Below, one piece after another: positions 39,217 through 50,887 of a DNA stretch of 64,000 bases. Every line of letters starts with the position of its first letter. The stretch's first letter is position 1. The notes beneath the pieces were generated by a model. The model did not search any database. It was not told the DNA's origin and saw only the letters and a list, made by a program, of their open reading frames with translations. The position numbers and the translations under genes were made by a program. The stretch spans positions 136,373-200,372 of the forward strand of contig NZMJ01000021.1 of assembly GCA_002692855.1 (NCBI GenBank), given 5' to 3'. Source of the DNA: Maricaulis sp. GTDB lineage: Bacteria > Pseudomonadota > Alphaproteobacteria > Caulobacterales > Maricaulaceae.

Positions 39217-39401
39217 TTCTGCACCTGAACGCGGTGAACGATCGCCGTGGTCGACCAGATCAGCGTGATCAGCCAGCCGATGATGGTCCAGCCGAAGATT
39301 AAATTGGTCAGGAAGATCGCAAAGCCGTTGTGGTGGCCTCGCGCCAGCGCGATGACCGTCGGCAGAAAGTACATCAGGGCCGGGACGATCAGCAGTTCCA
39401 T
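39213..39401 (-). CDS. Superinfection immunity-like small membrane protein
   Basis: 62 residues with two helices (MELLIVPALMYFLPTVIALA and NLIFGWTIIGWLITLIW). The core YFLPTVIALARGHHNG followed by FLTNLIFGWTIIGW matches the family named after phage T4 Imm, which blocks DNA entry of a second phage; chromosomal members are common and their role is usually unknown. It has a good AAGGAG 8 bases before the ATG, and that site is covered by an inverted repeat. No phage genes are nearby. Confidence 0.8.
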   Translation of the reverse strand: MELLIVPALMYFLPTVIALARGHHNGFAIFLTNLIFGWTIIGWLITLIWSTTAIVHRVQVQN

Positions 39402-39409
39402 GGCGTTTG

Positions 39410-39430
39410 CTCCTTATCGAAATTCGATAA
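39410..39430 (-). promoter_or_regulatory. Inverted repeat overlapping the Shine-Dalgarno of the superinfection immunity-like gene
   Basis: A perfect 8-base inverted repeat TTATCGAA-a-TTCGATAA (39414-39430) overlaps the Shine-Dalgarno AAGGAG (39410-39415, minus strand) by two bases. It could be a repressor site, or in RNA a hairpin that limits access of the ribosome. Confidence 0.45.
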
Positions 39431-39504
39431 AGAAATAGCGCGCGGCGGGCGCAGACGCAATGGGCTGCGAGGGGGATTGGAAGTGCTGGCGTCCCGGTGA
39501 ATAG

Positions 39505-39560
39505 GTCAGCCCCTCGCCCTTCGAGGCCCGCATCGCGGGCGCCTCAGGACGAGGGAAATC
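39505..39560. repeat. Short palindromic repeat of alphaproteobacterial type
   Basis: Nested arms CCCTCG (39511-39516) with CGAGGG (39550-39555), and GCCCGC-atc-GCGGGC (39526-39540). The wording, ccctcgcccttcgaggc...gcctcaggacgaggg, is of a kind repeated in many genomes of this class. It fills most of the gap between the superinfection immunity-like gene and the acyl-CoA ligase. No gene is seen in this gap of about 175 bases. Confidence 0.6.
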
Positions 39561-39575
39561 GCTCTCGTCACGGTT

Positions 39576-41222
39576 TCAAACGCCCGGATCGTCGGGGAAG
39601 CGGTAATCCTTGTAGATTTCCCGCAGCTTCGTTTTCAGGATCTTGCCCGTCGCGCCGATCGGCATTTCGTCAATGAAGACGATTCCGTTCGGCAACCACC
39701 ATTTCGGCACTTTCGGCTCAAGATAGTCGAGAATGGATTGCGGATTGGCTTCCTTGCCCGGCATCAGCTGCACGACCAGAAGCGGGCGCTCCTGCCACTT
39801 GGTGTGGGGCATGCCGACCGCGGCCGCGATGGCGATATCCGGGTGGCCCATCGCGACGTTTTCAAGATCAATCGAACTGATCCATTCGCCGCCGGACTTG
39901 ATGACGTCCTTTGACCGGTCGGTGATGGTCATGAAGCCGTCGCTGTCGAGATTGGCGACGTCGCCGGTCATGAACCAGCCGTCGTCGGTAAAGCTGTCAC
40001 GGCCTGCGCCGCGATAGTAGCCGGACGCGATCCAGGGGCCGCGGACATGGACATGGCCCGAAGACTGGCCGTCCCACGGCAATTCCTTGCCGGCATCATC
40101 GACAATGCGCATGTCGACGCCATAGACGAGGCGGCCCTGCTTCAGCTTGACCTTGATCTCTTCCTCGCGGTCGATCCCGTCATGCTTGGGCAAGGGCGTG
40201 TTGACAGTGCCGAGCGGGCTCATCTCCGTCATGCCCCAACCTTGCTGCATGCGGACGCCGAATTCGTCTTCGTAGGCGCGCAGCAGCGCTTCCGGCAGGG
40301 CAGAGCCGCCGATCAGGACGCGGTCGACGCTGTCGATCCGCTTGTTGTTCTCACGCAAGTATTGCAGCAGGCCCAGCCAGACAGTCGGCACACCGGCCAC
40401 GTAGTTGACCTGTTCGGCCTCGATGAGCTCGTGCAGGCTGGGACCATCCAGTTGCGCGCCGGGCATCACCAGTTTCGCGCCGGTCATCGGTGTGGCGTAG
40501 GGGATGCCCCAGGCGTTGACGTGGAACATCGGCACCACGGGCAGCGCGATTCCGCGCGCGCCGACGCCAATTACGTCCGATGCACATGTCGCCATGGCAT
40601 GCAGGACGGTGGAGCGATGGGAATAGAGCACGCCCTTGGGGTCGCCGGTCGTCCCCGAGGTGTAGCAAAGCCCGGCTGCAGCATTCTCGTCGAACTCAGG
40701 CCAGTCGAAATCGGCCTTGTGCGCGCCGATCAGGTCTTCATAGGCGTCGCACTTCGTCTTGCATTTCGCCGTCAGGTCCGACCCGCCCAGGATCACCCAA
40801 TGCTTGACGCTCTTGGTGTGCTTGGAGATGGCGTCGATCAATGGCGCGAACTGGACATCGAAGAAGACCGCCTTCGACTGGGCGTGGTCGAGCATCCAGG
40901 CGATCTGTTCCGGGGCGAGGCGCGGGTTGACGGTGTGAACCACGGCGCCGACGCCTGAAATGCCGTAATAGAGTTCGAAATGACGGTGCGAATTCCAGGC
41001 AATCGTGGATACACGGTCTGCCGGCTTGATCTTGTAGGTCTTGGTCAGTGCATTCGCCAGCTGACCCGTCCGGCGCCACGCATCGCCATATCCGTAACGA
41101 TGGATCTGACCGGATTCCGGCAACCGCGTCACGATCTCGCGCTCACCGTGGCAGCGCGCGCCGTGCCGCAAAATGCCCGAGATCATCAAGGGCATGTCCA
41201 TCATTTCGCCACGCATCATCAT
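39576..41222 (-). CDS. Acyl-CoA ligase, DmdB-like (3-methylthiopropionyl-CoA ligase family)
   Basis: 548 residues. The start at 41222 is preceded by GGAGGAAATTC; an ATG 15 bases upstream is less likely. The AMP-binding domain shows [17 protein letters not shown] (about 180), [12 protein letters not shown] and [16 protein letters not shown], with [14 protein letters not shown] at the C-terminus. The opening [18 protein letters not shown] is characteristic of the DmdB group, which activates methylthiopropionate from DMSP in marine bacteria and also short- or medium-chain acids. Its real substrate is undecided, since no other dmd gene is in the window. Confidence 0.85.
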   Translation of the reverse strand: MMMRGEMMDMPLMISGILRHGARCHGEREIVTRLPESGQIHRYGYGDAWRRTGQLANALTKTYKIKPADRVSTIAWNSHRHFELYYGISGVGAVVHTVNPRLAPEQIAWMLDHAQSKAVFFDVQFAPLIDAISKHTKSVKHWVILGGSDLTAKCKTKCDAYEDLIGAHKADFDWPEFDENAAAGLCYTSGTTGDPKGVLYSHRSTVLHAMATCASDVIGVGARGIALPVVPMFHVNAWGIPYATPMTGAKLVMPGAQLDGPSLHELIEAEQVNYVAGVPTVWLGLLQYLRENNKRIDSVDRVLIGGSALPEALLRAYEDEFGVRMQQGWGMTEMSPLGTVNTPLPKHDGIDREEEIKVKLKQGRLVYGVDMRIVDDAGKELPWDGQSSGHVHVRGPWIASGYYRGAGRDSFTDDGWFMTGDVANLDSDGFMTITDRSKDVIKSGGEWISSIDLENVAMGHPDIAIAAAVGMPHTKWQERPLLVVQLMPGKEANPQSILDYLEPKVPKWWLPNGIVFIDEMPIGATGKILKTKLREIYKDYRFPDDPGV

Positions 41223-41358
41223 GAATTTCCTCCCCATGGACGCTTTGAATTTGGTCCGTTAAACGCCATGAAACGCGGGATAAACCTGCGGCGCAATCCC
41301 TGAACGGCCAAGTCGGGCGATGCCTGACAGTCGAAACGGGTGACAGAGGAATCGGAAA

Positions 41359-42339
41359 GTGAAGCAAATGCCTGAATATGCGGATATTCTCGATGCCTCG
41401 CGCCGCCTTGCCGGTGAGGTGGTCCATACCCCGCTTTTGGAAAGCGATGTGCTGAATGCGCGTGCAGGCTGCCGGGTGCTGGTGAAGCCGGAGTGCTTGC
41501 AGCGTACCGGTTCCTTCAAATTCCGCGGCGCGTTCAATCGGCTGTCCCTGATTCCCGAGGCCGACCGTCCGCGCGGCGTCGTCGCCTTCTCGTCCGGAAA
41601 TCACGCCCAGGGTGTCGCTTGCGCGGCCCAGTTGCTGGGGATGCCGGCGATCATCGTGATGCCGTCGGATGCGCCGCGTGTGAAGGCGGACGGCGTACGC
41701 CGTTTCGGTGCCGGGATTGTCTCCTACGACCGCGAAACCGATGACCGGGAAGCCATCGCAGCGCGCTATGTCGACGAGAAGGGGATGACGCTCGTCCCGT
41801 CCTACGACGACCCCTTCATCATTGCCGGGCAGGGAAGTTGTGGCCTCGAGATCGCACGCGACCTCGAGAACCTGGACATCACGCCTGACGCCCTGATCTG
41901 CTGCACCGGTGGAGGCGGTCTGATTGCCGGGATCGGCATTGCCATGCGGCACCATTTTCCCGCAATCGAACTCTGGGCCGCCGAGCCCGACGGTTTTGAC
42001 GATCACGCACGATCACTTGCCGCCGGGGAGCGCATGAATAATGTCCGTCTGGGCGGGTCCGCGCAGGACGCCCTGCTGACCCCGTCGCCGGGCAAGCTCA
42101 CCTTCCCGATCAATCAGCGCAACCTGACCGGTGCGGTGCAAACGACGGATGCGGAGGCCTATGACGCCATGGCGTTCGCCTGGGCCCATCTGAAACTGGT
42201 CGCGGAGCCGGGCGGCGCTACGGCGCTTGGCGCGCTTCTGGCCGGGAAGATCGACCTGAAGGACCGCACGACGATCTGTGTCGTGACGGGCGGCAATGTG
42301 GATCCGGACATCTACCGAAGTGCACTCGACCGGCTTTAG
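41359..42339 (+). CDS. Threonine/serine dehydratase-like PLP enzyme
   Basis: 326 residues, fold type II. The PLP lysine is in QRTGSFKFRGAFN, phosphate-binding SSGNHAQGVA (about 75) and the glycine-rich CTGGGGLIAG (about 180) follow. The lack of a C-terminal ACT-like domain points to a catabolic dehydratase or serine racemase rather than biosynthetic IlvA. With kbl/tdh nearby this would be a second threonine route, to 2-oxobutyrate. Start GTG at 41359; an ATG at 41368 is possible. Confidence 0.88.
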   Translation: MKQMPEYADILDASRRLAGEVVHTPLLESDVLNARAGCRVLVKPECLQRTGSFKFRGAFNRLSLIPEADRPRGVVAFSSGNHAQGVACAAQLLGMPAIIVMPSDAPRVKADGVRRFGAGIVSYDRETDDREAIAARYVDEKGMTLVPSYDDPFIIAGQGSCGLEIARDLENLDITPDALICCTGGGGLIAGIGIAMRHHFPAIELWAAEPDGFDDHARSLAAGERMNNVRLGGSAQDALLTPSPGKLTFPINQRNLTGAVQTTDAEAYDAMAFAWAHLKLVAEPGGATALGALLAGKIDLKDRTTICVVTGGNVDPDIYRSALDRL

Positions 42340-42342
42340 CGA

Positions 42343-44382
42343 TCACCCGTTCGGCGATCCCCGGTTCAGGTCATCCATGATGCGAAGCGGGACCGGTGAT
42401 CCGTCGCCGAGGCGATAGCGATAGACCTGCGTATTCTCCAGAACGCGCTGCACATAGTTGCGGGTTTCGGAGAAGGGGATCATTTCGATCCAGTCGATCG
42501 GGTCGATCCCCGCCGCGCGCGGATCGCCGTAATTCTCGATCCAGGCCCGTGACCGATGGCCGCCCGCATTATATCCGGCGAGCGAGAGAATGTAGGAGCC
42601 ATCGAACTCGTCGATCACTTCCTCGAGGTGCCACAGACCGAGCCGCATATTGTAGTCGGCATCATAGCTGAGCCATTCGAAATGATAGGGCATGCCGACA
42701 TCGCGGGCGGTGGCACGCGCGGTGGCGGGCATCATCTGCATCATGCCGCGCGCGCCCGCCCCGGAGATGGCGGTGGGATCAAACTCGGTTTCCTGGCGGA
42801 TCACGCCATGAACCAGGGCGGCCTCCGGATGGGAGAACGTCACGTCCGGCAGCGGGACAACCGGGAAAGCCTCTTCGGTCAGGACGTGCCAGCGGTAGCC
42901 TGCGGCCTTGGCGGCCCGGACCGCTTCGCGCGCATTCAGGTATTCCCGGGCCAGGCGCGAGAGAAGGACGGATTCCTCCGGATTCTCCAGTTCATCGTCG
43001 AGATGAAAAATGAAGACCCGGAAATAATAGTCGTAATCGAGTTCCCCAAGCAGCCGAAGCGCCCGCACGACAGGGCGCGATTCAAACGCCAGGCGCGACT
43101 CCTCGGACGGTTCGATCGGGGCGGGCAGGGACAAGGCCGCGTTCTCGCCGTCCAGCGCGACAATCGCGAGCTGGCCGTAATAGGTCGTCTGGTGTTCTGC
43201 CGCGAGCCGGTAATAGGACGCTGCGAGCGTTTCGTCGCCCAAGGCTGCCGCTGCGCGGCCCTGCCAGTAACGGCCCCGCGACACGGAGACCGGATAGGAC
43301 ACGCCTTCGGCCAGCCGCGTGAAGTGCTGTAGTGCATCCGAGGGACGGTTCAGGAAACGCAGGGCGAACCAGCCGGCAAGGAATTCGGCGTCGGCAAAGT
43401 CCGCGCCTTCGCTGAGACCGCTGTTTGATGCGAGCTGATAGGCGGTCTGGTACCGGCGATCCCGGATCAGGTTGAGGATGGCCAGACGGCGTTCCAGCCA
43501 GATGGATTCCAGAGCGTCGTGATTGGGGTATTCAGCCGGGATGTCGACCAGCATTTCCAGCGCGCCGTCATCGAGACCGGCCCGGCGGCGCCAACGGGCG
43601 CGCTCGTAACGCAGTCCGGTGTGATTGGCGAGGTTTGCCGGAACGGCGGCAACCGCACCATTGACGTCGCCTGAACGACTGGCGAGCCGGATGCGGGCTT
43701 CGGCCAGTCGCCGCCAACCGGTATCGAGAACCGGGAACAGGGCGCTGGCTGCGGTACGCTGGTCCTGCCAGATCAGCATGTCGACCCGGGCCTGATGGTC
43801 TTCGGCGCGCAGGCGGCTGCGATGCGCGGTGAGGATTTCGGCCTGGCGGTAGAGCCGGAAAATGTGATTGCGCCAGGCGTCGCGGATCATCTCCGTGCCG
43901 CGCGCCTCGTCGCCATTGGCCAGCAGCGCTTCGCCGAGCGCAATCTTTCCTTCGCCGGATTCCGGCGTGCGGCTGGAGAACCAGCCCGAAATGAACGCAG
44001 CGGACAAGCCGGACGTGGCAATCTTGAATTCGGCTTCCCGGCGGATGAAGTCGTATTGCGGCCAGCCGGCCAACTCGTCGAGCGCCAGATCAAGTTCCAT
44101 GAAGGTGGCGCGGTCGTCGGACGTCGCGATCCGCCACAACAGGATGTTGCGGGCTGTGGAATCGGACAGGCGTCCGCGAATGTCGCGGACCCGGTCCCAC
44201 TCGCCATCCGATGCTGCGCGCAGCCCGGAACGGAACAGCGTGAAGTCATGGTCGTCGAGATAGGCGGAATGGTTGGGAACAGCCGGTTTCAGCCGCGGGG
44301 CCGGAGTACCGGATTGGGCGTCAGCGAACGGCGCGAGCGCAACCGTAAGCAGCCCGATGAAAGCAATCACGCGGATCAGCAT
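42343..44382 (-). CDS. Soluble lytic murein transglycosylase
   Basis: 679 residues from the ATG at 44382, with a signal peptide (MLIRVIAFIGLLTVALAPFA, cleavage near ADA). A long helical superhelix region (about 40-500) precedes the SLT domain with VIRQETEFDPTAISGAGARG (catalytic Glu), MMQMMPATARATARDVGM and LAGYNAG. Cleaves peptidoglycan to anhydro-muropeptides in the periplasm. It converges on the threonine dehydratase gene and diverges from dapA across about 145 bases with no gene in them. Confidence 0.93.
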   Translation of the reverse strand: MLIRVIAFIGLLTVALAPFADAQSGTPAPRLKPAVPNHSAYLDDHDFTLFRSGLRAASDGEWDRVRDIRGRLSDSTARNILLWRIATSDDRATFMELDLALDELAGWPQYDFIRREAEFKIATSGLSAAFISGWFSSRTPESGEGKIALGEALLANGDEARGTEMIRDAWRNHIFRLYRQAEILTAHRSRLRAEDHQARVDMLIWQDQRTAASALFPVLDTGWRRLAEARIRLASRSGDVNGAVAAVPANLANHTGLRYERARWRRRAGLDDGALEMLVDIPAEYPNHDALESIWLERRLAILNLIRDRRYQTAYQLASNSGLSEGADFADAEFLAGWFALRFLNRPSDALQHFTRLAEGVSYPVSVSRGRYWQGRAAAALGDETLAASYYRLAAEHQTTYYGQLAIVALDGENAALSLPAPIEPSEESRLAFESRPVVRALRLLGELDYDYYFRVFIFHLDDELENPEESVLLSRLAREYLNAREAVRAAKAAGYRWHVLTEEAFPVVPLPDVTFSHPEAALVHGVIRQETEFDPTAISGAGARGMMQMMPATARATARDVGMPYHFEWLSYDADYNMRLGLWHLEEVIDEFDGSYILSLAGYNAGGHRSRAWIENYGDPRAAGIDPIDWIEMIPFSETRNYVQRVLENTQVYRYRLGDGSPVPLRIMDDLNRGSPNG

Positions 44383-44527
44383 GGTATCGGAACGTTCTTT
44401 GCGCGCTGAAGGTTGCTCATCATGGCGCTGGATTGCAGCGTCTGTCCACAGGGATGCTGCCCCCTTGGCGGACTTCATGCACATGGATAAGGTCCGCGAC
44501 CTTCTTTCCGAGACCGAGGTCTGAAAC

Positions 44528-45400
44528 ATGTTCCGGGGTTCCCTGACAGCACTGGTGACACCGTTCAAGAATGGTGCCGTTGATCGCGGCGCTTTCGAGG
44601 CGCTGGTCGAACGCCAGATCGCGGCCGGCACACATGGGCTGGTGCCCATGGGGACGACCGGCGAATCTCCCACCCTGACCAAGGACGAGCATTTCGGCGT
44701 CGTGGCCCATTGCATCGAGATCGCGGACGGACGGGTGCCGGTGATCGCCGGGACCGGATCGAATTCGACGGACGTGGCGATCGCCAATCAGCGGCATGCC
44801 AAGGAGCTAGGCGCCCAGGCAGGGCTTGTGGTCACACCCTATTACAACAAGCCCTCCCAGGATGGCCTGTTCGCGCATTACAAGGCCATCAACGACGCCG
44901 TGGACCTGCCGATCATTGTCTACAACATTCCCGGCCGGTCGGTCGTTGATATCTCCAATACCACGATGGCGCGCATCGCCGGTCTTTCGCACGTGATCGG
45001 GGTCAAGGATGCCACGGCAGACCTGACCCGCGTCAGCGCGCTGCGCCACTTGATCGGCCCGGACTTCGTCCAGTTGTCGGGCGAGGACGGAACGGCGCTG
45101 GCCTATAATGCGGCTGGCGGGGCCGGGTGTATCTCCGTGACCGCGAATGTGGCGCCGGAATTGTGCGCGCAGCTTCAGGACGCGACCCGAGACGGGCGGT
45201 TCAATGATGCACTGGCCATCCAGGACAAGCTGTGGCCGCTTCATCGGGCGCTGTTCCTGGCCCCCAATCCGGGACCGGCCAAGTATGCCTTGTCGTTGCT
45301 GGGGCTGTGCCGGGACGAGCTTCGCCTGCCTCTCGTCGGTCCCGATGACTCGGTGAGAACCGAGGTGCGTGCCGCGATGAAACATGCAGGACTCATGTGA
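44528..45400 (+). CDS. dapA: 4-hydroxy-tetrahydrodipicolinate synthase
   Basis: 290 residues. Condenses pyruvate with aspartate semialdehyde in lysine and meso-diaminopimelate synthesis. [11 protein letters not shown] (about 40), [14 protein letters not shown] (catalytic Tyr), VYNIPGRS and the Schiff-base lysine in GVKDATADL (about 160) are present. Its stop overlaps the smpB start. Confidence 0.96.
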   Translation: MFRGSLTALVTPFKNGAVDRGAFEALVERQIAAGTHGLVPMGTTGESPTLTKDEHFGVVAHCIEIADGRVPVIAGTGSNSTDVAIANQRHAKELGAQAGLVVTPYYNKPSQDGLFAHYKAINDAVDLPIIVYNIPGRSVVDISNTTMARIAGLSHVIGVKDATADLTRVSALRHLIGPDFVQLSGEDGTALAYNAAGGAGCISVTANVAPELCAQLQDATRDGRFNDALAIQDKLWPLHRALFLAPNPGPAKYALSLLGLCRDELRLPLVGPDDSVRTEVRAAMKHAGLM

Positions 45401-45864
45401 TGTCGAAGCCGGACAGAGACGCCATTGCCGTCAATCGCCGCGCGCGTTTTGACTACGAGATCGAGGAGACGTTCGAGGCCGGGCTTCAATTGACTGGCAG
45501 CGAGGTGAAATCCCTGCGCGACGGTCGGGCGAATATCGCTGAATCCTATGTCGGCCCGGACCGGGACGAGATCTTCCTGATCAATGCCGATATTCCGCCC
45601 TACAGCCACGGAAACCAGTTCAATCATGAGCCCCGCCGCCGCAGGAAACTTTTGCTTAAGCGAGGCGAGATCAACAAGCTTGCCGGGGCAGTCGCCCGGG
45701 ACGGCCGGACGATCATTCCGCTGCGCCTCTATTTCAACGGGCGCGGGCTGGTGAAGCTCCAGATCGGTCTCGCCAAGGGCAAGAAGACGATCGACAAACG
45801 CGAGACGATCAAGCGCCGCGACTGGGACCGCAACAAGCAGCGCCTGATGAAGACGTTCGGCTAG
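45400..45864 (+). CDS. smpB: SsrA-binding protein
   Basis: 154 residues. It binds tmRNA and carries it to stalled ribosomes. [38 protein letters not shown] and [10 protein letters not shown] are typical, as is the basic tail [19 protein letters not shown]. The ATG at 45400 forms TGATG with dapA. ssrA itself is not in the window. It converges with and overlaps by 4 bases the UDG gene. Confidence 0.97.
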   Translation: MSKPDRDAIAVNRRARFDYEIEETFEAGLQLTGSEVKSLRDGRANIAESYVGPDRDEIFLINADIPPYSHGNQFNHEPRRRRKLLLKRGEINKLAGAVARDGRTIIPLRLYFNGRGLVKLQIGLAKGKKTIDKRETIKRRDWDRNKQRLMKTFG

Positions 45865-46514
45865 CGTCCCAGGTAAGCTCGGATGGCGCCGAACACGTCG
45901 TCAAACATCTCTTCGGTCAGGCGGCGCGTATTCGTGTTGTAGCGCGAGCAATGATAGCTGTTGAACAGGCGCAGCGGCCCGTTTGGCCCGTCGAGGTCGA
46001 ATTCGGCGGCGTGGGCGAACTTGGCCGCGCTCATCTTGTAACCCAGAGTTTTGAGCGTGTTGTCGTGTGCGATCTTGCCGAGTGCGAGCACGGCTTTCAG
46101 CCGGGGCAGGGCAGCGAAGCGTGACGCCAGATAAGGGCGGCACTGATTGGCTTCGTGGGTTTCAGGCTTGTTCTGCGGCGGAACACAGCGCACCGCATTG
46201 GTGATCATCACGCCATTGAGCGTCACGCCGTCACCGGCATGACCCGCATACTCGCCGCTGGAAAATCCGTGCTTTGCCAGGGTCGCGTAGAGCAGATCGC
46301 CCGCGTAGTCCCCGGTAAAAGGCCGACCTGTCTGGTTTGCCCCCTTTAGCCCCGGGGCGAGCCCGACGATCAGGAAGCGCGCATCCCGATCACCAAAGGA
46401 GGGAACCGGGGCGTTGAAGAAGGCCGGATAGGTCCGCTCATTGGCCTCGCGGAACGCCACGAGGCGGGGGCAAAGCGGGCAATCCAGCGGCGCTTCGGGC
46501 GGGACCGCCGTCAT
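45861..46514 (-). CDS. Family 5 uracil-DNA glycosylase (UDGb-like)
   Basis: 217 residues. Motif 1 is [22 protein letters not shown] (about 50-72, two parts), which lacks the Asp/Asn of family 1 as family 5 enzymes do. Motif 2 is [10 protein letters not shown] near the C-terminus. CPLCPRL at the start with CVPP is part of the four-cysteine Fe-S cluster. It removes uracil and other deaminated bases from DNA. It overlaps the NYN gene upstream by 4 bases, so the two are co-transcribed. Confidence 0.9.
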   Translation of the reverse strand: MTAVPPEAPLDCPLCPRLVAFREANERTYPAFFNAPVPSFGDRDARFLIVGLAPGLKGANQTGRPFTGDYAGDLLYATLAKHGFSSGEYAGHAGDGVTLNGVMITNAVRCVPPQNKPETHEANQCRPYLASRFAALPRLKAVLALGKIAHDNTLKTLGYKMSAAKFAHAAEFDLDGPNGPLRLFNSYHCSRYNTNTRRLTEEMFDDVFGAIRAYLGR

Positions 46515-47062
46515 TCGCTGTCGCGCGGTTCGCGGGCTTCCCTGCCGATCAGTTTCTCGAGATCGGCCACGTCAATGAAGGCGTCGGCCTGGCGGCGAAG
46601 GTCGTCCGAGATCATCGACGGCTGGGACTTCATCGACGAAACGACGGACACGCGCGTACCGCGCCGCTGACAGGCTTCAACCGCGGCGCGGAAATCTCCG
46701 TCGCCGGTGAACAGGACGATGTGGTCGAGCCAGGCCGATGCCTCGACAAGGTCGACCGCCATCTCCACGTCCATATTGCCCTTCACACGGCGTCGGCCGG
46801 TATCGTCGGTATATTCCTTGGCGGGCTTGGCAATGACGTTGAAGCCATTGTAGGCGAGCCAGTCGACGAGAGGGCGCAGCGGGGTGTAGTCCTCGGTCTC
46901 AAGCAGGGCCGTGTAATAGTTTGCCCGGATCAGGCGGCCGCGCTTTTTGAACTCCTCCAGCAGCTTGCGGTAATCGATATCGAAACCGAGCGCCTTGGAG
47001 GTGGAGTAAAGATTGGCACCGTCGACAAACAGTCCGATGCGGTCATTGGGATAAAATGTCAT
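46511..47062 (-). CDS. NYN domain (LabA/DUF88) predicted ribonuclease
   Basis: 183 residues, a PIN-like NYN domain: RIGLFVDGANLYSTSKALG with catalytic aspartate, MDVEMAVDLVEAS, and LFTGDGDFRAAVEACQRRG followed by the conserved serine stretch VSVVSS. The ATG at 47062 (TFYPNDR) is typical of alphaproteobacterial members. It is likely an RNA-cleaving enzyme, although targets are unknown. Start codon overlaps that of folK on the other strand. Confidence 0.9.
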   Translation of the reverse strand: MTFYPNDRIGLFVDGANLYSTSKALGFDIDYRKLLEEFKKRGRLIRANYYTALLETEDYTPLRPLVDWLAYNGFNVIAKPAKEYTDDTGRRRVKGNMDVEMAVDLVEASAWLDHIVLFTGDGDFRAAVEACQRRGTRVSVVSSMKSQPSMISDDLRRQADAFIDVADLEKLIGREAREPRDSE

Positions 47063-47597
47063 GTCGGATCGTCCTCAAATCGATAAATCTAACGTACCGG
47101 CGACCGCCCTGATTGCCCTGGGCGGAAACCTGCCGTGGAAAGACATAGCGCCGGACGCGCTCTTGCCCAAGGTGCTGGACGCACTCGAATGTGATGAAAT
47201 CCGCGTGACGGCGCGATCGGGGCTGTGGCGAACACCGGCCTGGCCCGATCCGTCCGAGCCGCCTTATGTGAACGCGGTTGCGCGCGTAGAGACGACGCTG
47301 ACGGCTGAAGACCTGCTCGCGCGACTGAATGCGCTGGAAAAGGTTTTCGGCCGGGAACGCGCCGAGCGGAACCGGTCCCGGACGCTTGATCTCGATATCA
47401 TAGACTATGACGGCGTGGTCCAATCCACGAGCTCGCTCACCTTGCCGCACCCGCGTGCGACCCGGAGAGCCTTCGTGCTCTTGCCGCTCAAAGACGTGGC
47501 GCCGGAGTGGCGCGATCCCGTTTCCGGTGCCGGGTTGGCCGAGCTGATTGCCACCTTGCCCGCAGAGGACATCAAGGCGTGCGAGCGAATCCGCTGA
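47061..47597 (+). CDS. folK: 2-amino-4-hydroxy-6-hydroxymethyldihydropteridine pyrophosphokinase
   Basis: 178 residues. It transfers pyrophosphate from ATP to the pterin in folate synthesis. LIALGGNLPWKD, LWRTPAWPDPSEPPYVNAV and RSRTLDLDIIDYDG (metal-binding aspartates) match HPPK, with LPHPRATRRAFVLLPL near the end. The start codon at 47061 overlaps the divergent NYN start, so each gene has its ribosome binding site within the other gene's coding sequence. A later start is possible if the extra N-terminal 12 residues are not used. Confidence 0.93.
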   Translation: MSDRPQIDKSNVPATALIALGGNLPWKDIAPDALLPKVLDALECDEIRVTARSGLWRTPAWPDPSEPPYVNAVARVETTLTAEDLLARLNALEKVFGRERAERNRSRTLDLDIIDYDGVVQSTSSLTLPHPRATRRAFVLLPLKDVAPEWRDPVSGAGLAELIATLPAEDIKACERIR

Positions 47598-47700
47598 ATC
47601 AATCTTTGTGCAATGCGGCAGACCCCTTGCGGGGCAGGGCGATGGGGTCTAAACAGCGCGGTTCCAAGCCACCGGGCTGAAAAGCAAGGAGACCGCGCGC

Positions 47701-48066
47701 ATGGCTCGCGTCACCGTCGAAGACTGCATCCAGAAAGTTCCGAACCGCTTCAAGCTGGTTCTGCTCGCCGCGCACCGCGCGCGCAACATCTCGGCAGGCG
47801 CCGGCCTGACGATTGACCGGGACAACGACAAGAACCCCGTTGTGGCCCTTCGCGAGATCGCCGACGACACCGTCGAACTCGACACGCTCGGTGAAAGCCT
47901 GGTGTCCGGTCTCCAGCGCGTCCTGCCCAGCGAGGACGACGAGAACGAAGCCGAAGAAGCCGCGCTGCAGATCGAAGCGAAGCCTGCCGTGGCCGAGCCC
48001 GATGAGGCCGAGATGCTGAAAGCGCTTCAGAGCGACCGTGACGGCGCTCCGGACACGCGCTTCTAA
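47701..48066 (+). CDS. rpoZ: RNA polymerase omega subunit
   Basis: 121 residues. [28 protein letters not shown] is the signature of omega (two parts, residues 1-28), with [12 protein letters not shown] following. It assists assembly of RNA polymerase and helps form a ppGpp site. An acidic tail of about 50 residues is longer than in E. coli and usual in this class. rsh follows at once, a conserved link between ppGpp synthesis and omega. AGGAGA precedes the ATG by 8. Confidence 0.97.
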   Translation: MARVTVEDCIQKVPNRFKLVLLAAHRARNISAGAGLTIDRDNDKNPVVALREIADDTVELDTLGESLVSGLQRVLPSEDDENEAEEAALQIEAKPAVAEPDEAEMLKALQSDRDGAPDTRF

Positions 48067-48071
48067 CGGGC

Positions 48072-50299
<2,228 letters not shown>

Positions 50300-50303
<4 letters not shown>

Positions 50304-50887
50304 CCAAGGACGAGGTTCTGGACGAGTTCCGCGCGGCGGGCGCGCTGAAGGAAGGCCATTTCATCCTGTCATCGGGCCTGCGAAGCCCCGTCTTTCTGAT
50401 GAAGGCGCTCGTGTTTGCTGATGCCAGCCGGACCGCCAAGCTGTGCAAGGCACTGGCCGACAAGGTGCGCGATGAGTTGGGCGAAGCCCCCACCATCGTG
50501 GTCTCGCCGGCTGTGGGCGGCATTGTTCCCGGATACGAGATGGGCCGGCAGATGAATCTGCCTGCCATCTATGTCGAGCGTGAGGACGGCGAATTCCGCT
50601 TGCGCCGCGGCTTTGAACTGGGCCCCGACGACAAGGTGCTGGTTGTCGAGGACATCGTCACGACGGGCCTGTCGTCGCGCGAATGCATCGATGCCATCAA
50701 GGCCACGGGCGCGACTGTGCTGGCCGAAGCCTGCCTCGTGGATCGTTCGGGCGGAGAAGCCGATGTCGGGGTCAAGCTGATCTCGCTGGCGGCTGTGAAG
50801 TTCCCGGCCTACGCCCCGGATTCCTTGCCGCCCGAACTGGAAGCCATTCCCGCGACCAAACCCGGAAGCCGGGGCCTGAAGAAATGA
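50300..50887 (+). CDS. pyrE: Orotate phosphoribosyltransferase
   Basis: 195 residues. It makes OMP from orotate and [21 protein letters not shown] opens the chain, and the PRPP loop [17 protein letters not shown] (about 115-131) is complete. ATG overlaps rsh, and its stop overlaps the start of pdxJ. Confidence 0.95.

Noticed and set aside
39213-39401. Prophage remnant suggested by the superinfection immunity-like gene
   Set aside because: No integrase, att-like repeat or structural phage gene is nearby; chromosomal members of this family are common.
44383-44527. Short peptide gene before dapA (ATG at about 44477)
   Set aside because: Only about 15 codons, no ribosome binding site. It is more likely a non-coding leader between divergent genes.
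47621-47653. TTGCGG and TCTAAA before rpoZ as a promoter
   Set aside because: Spacer is only 15 bases and boxes are weak. Not enough to call.
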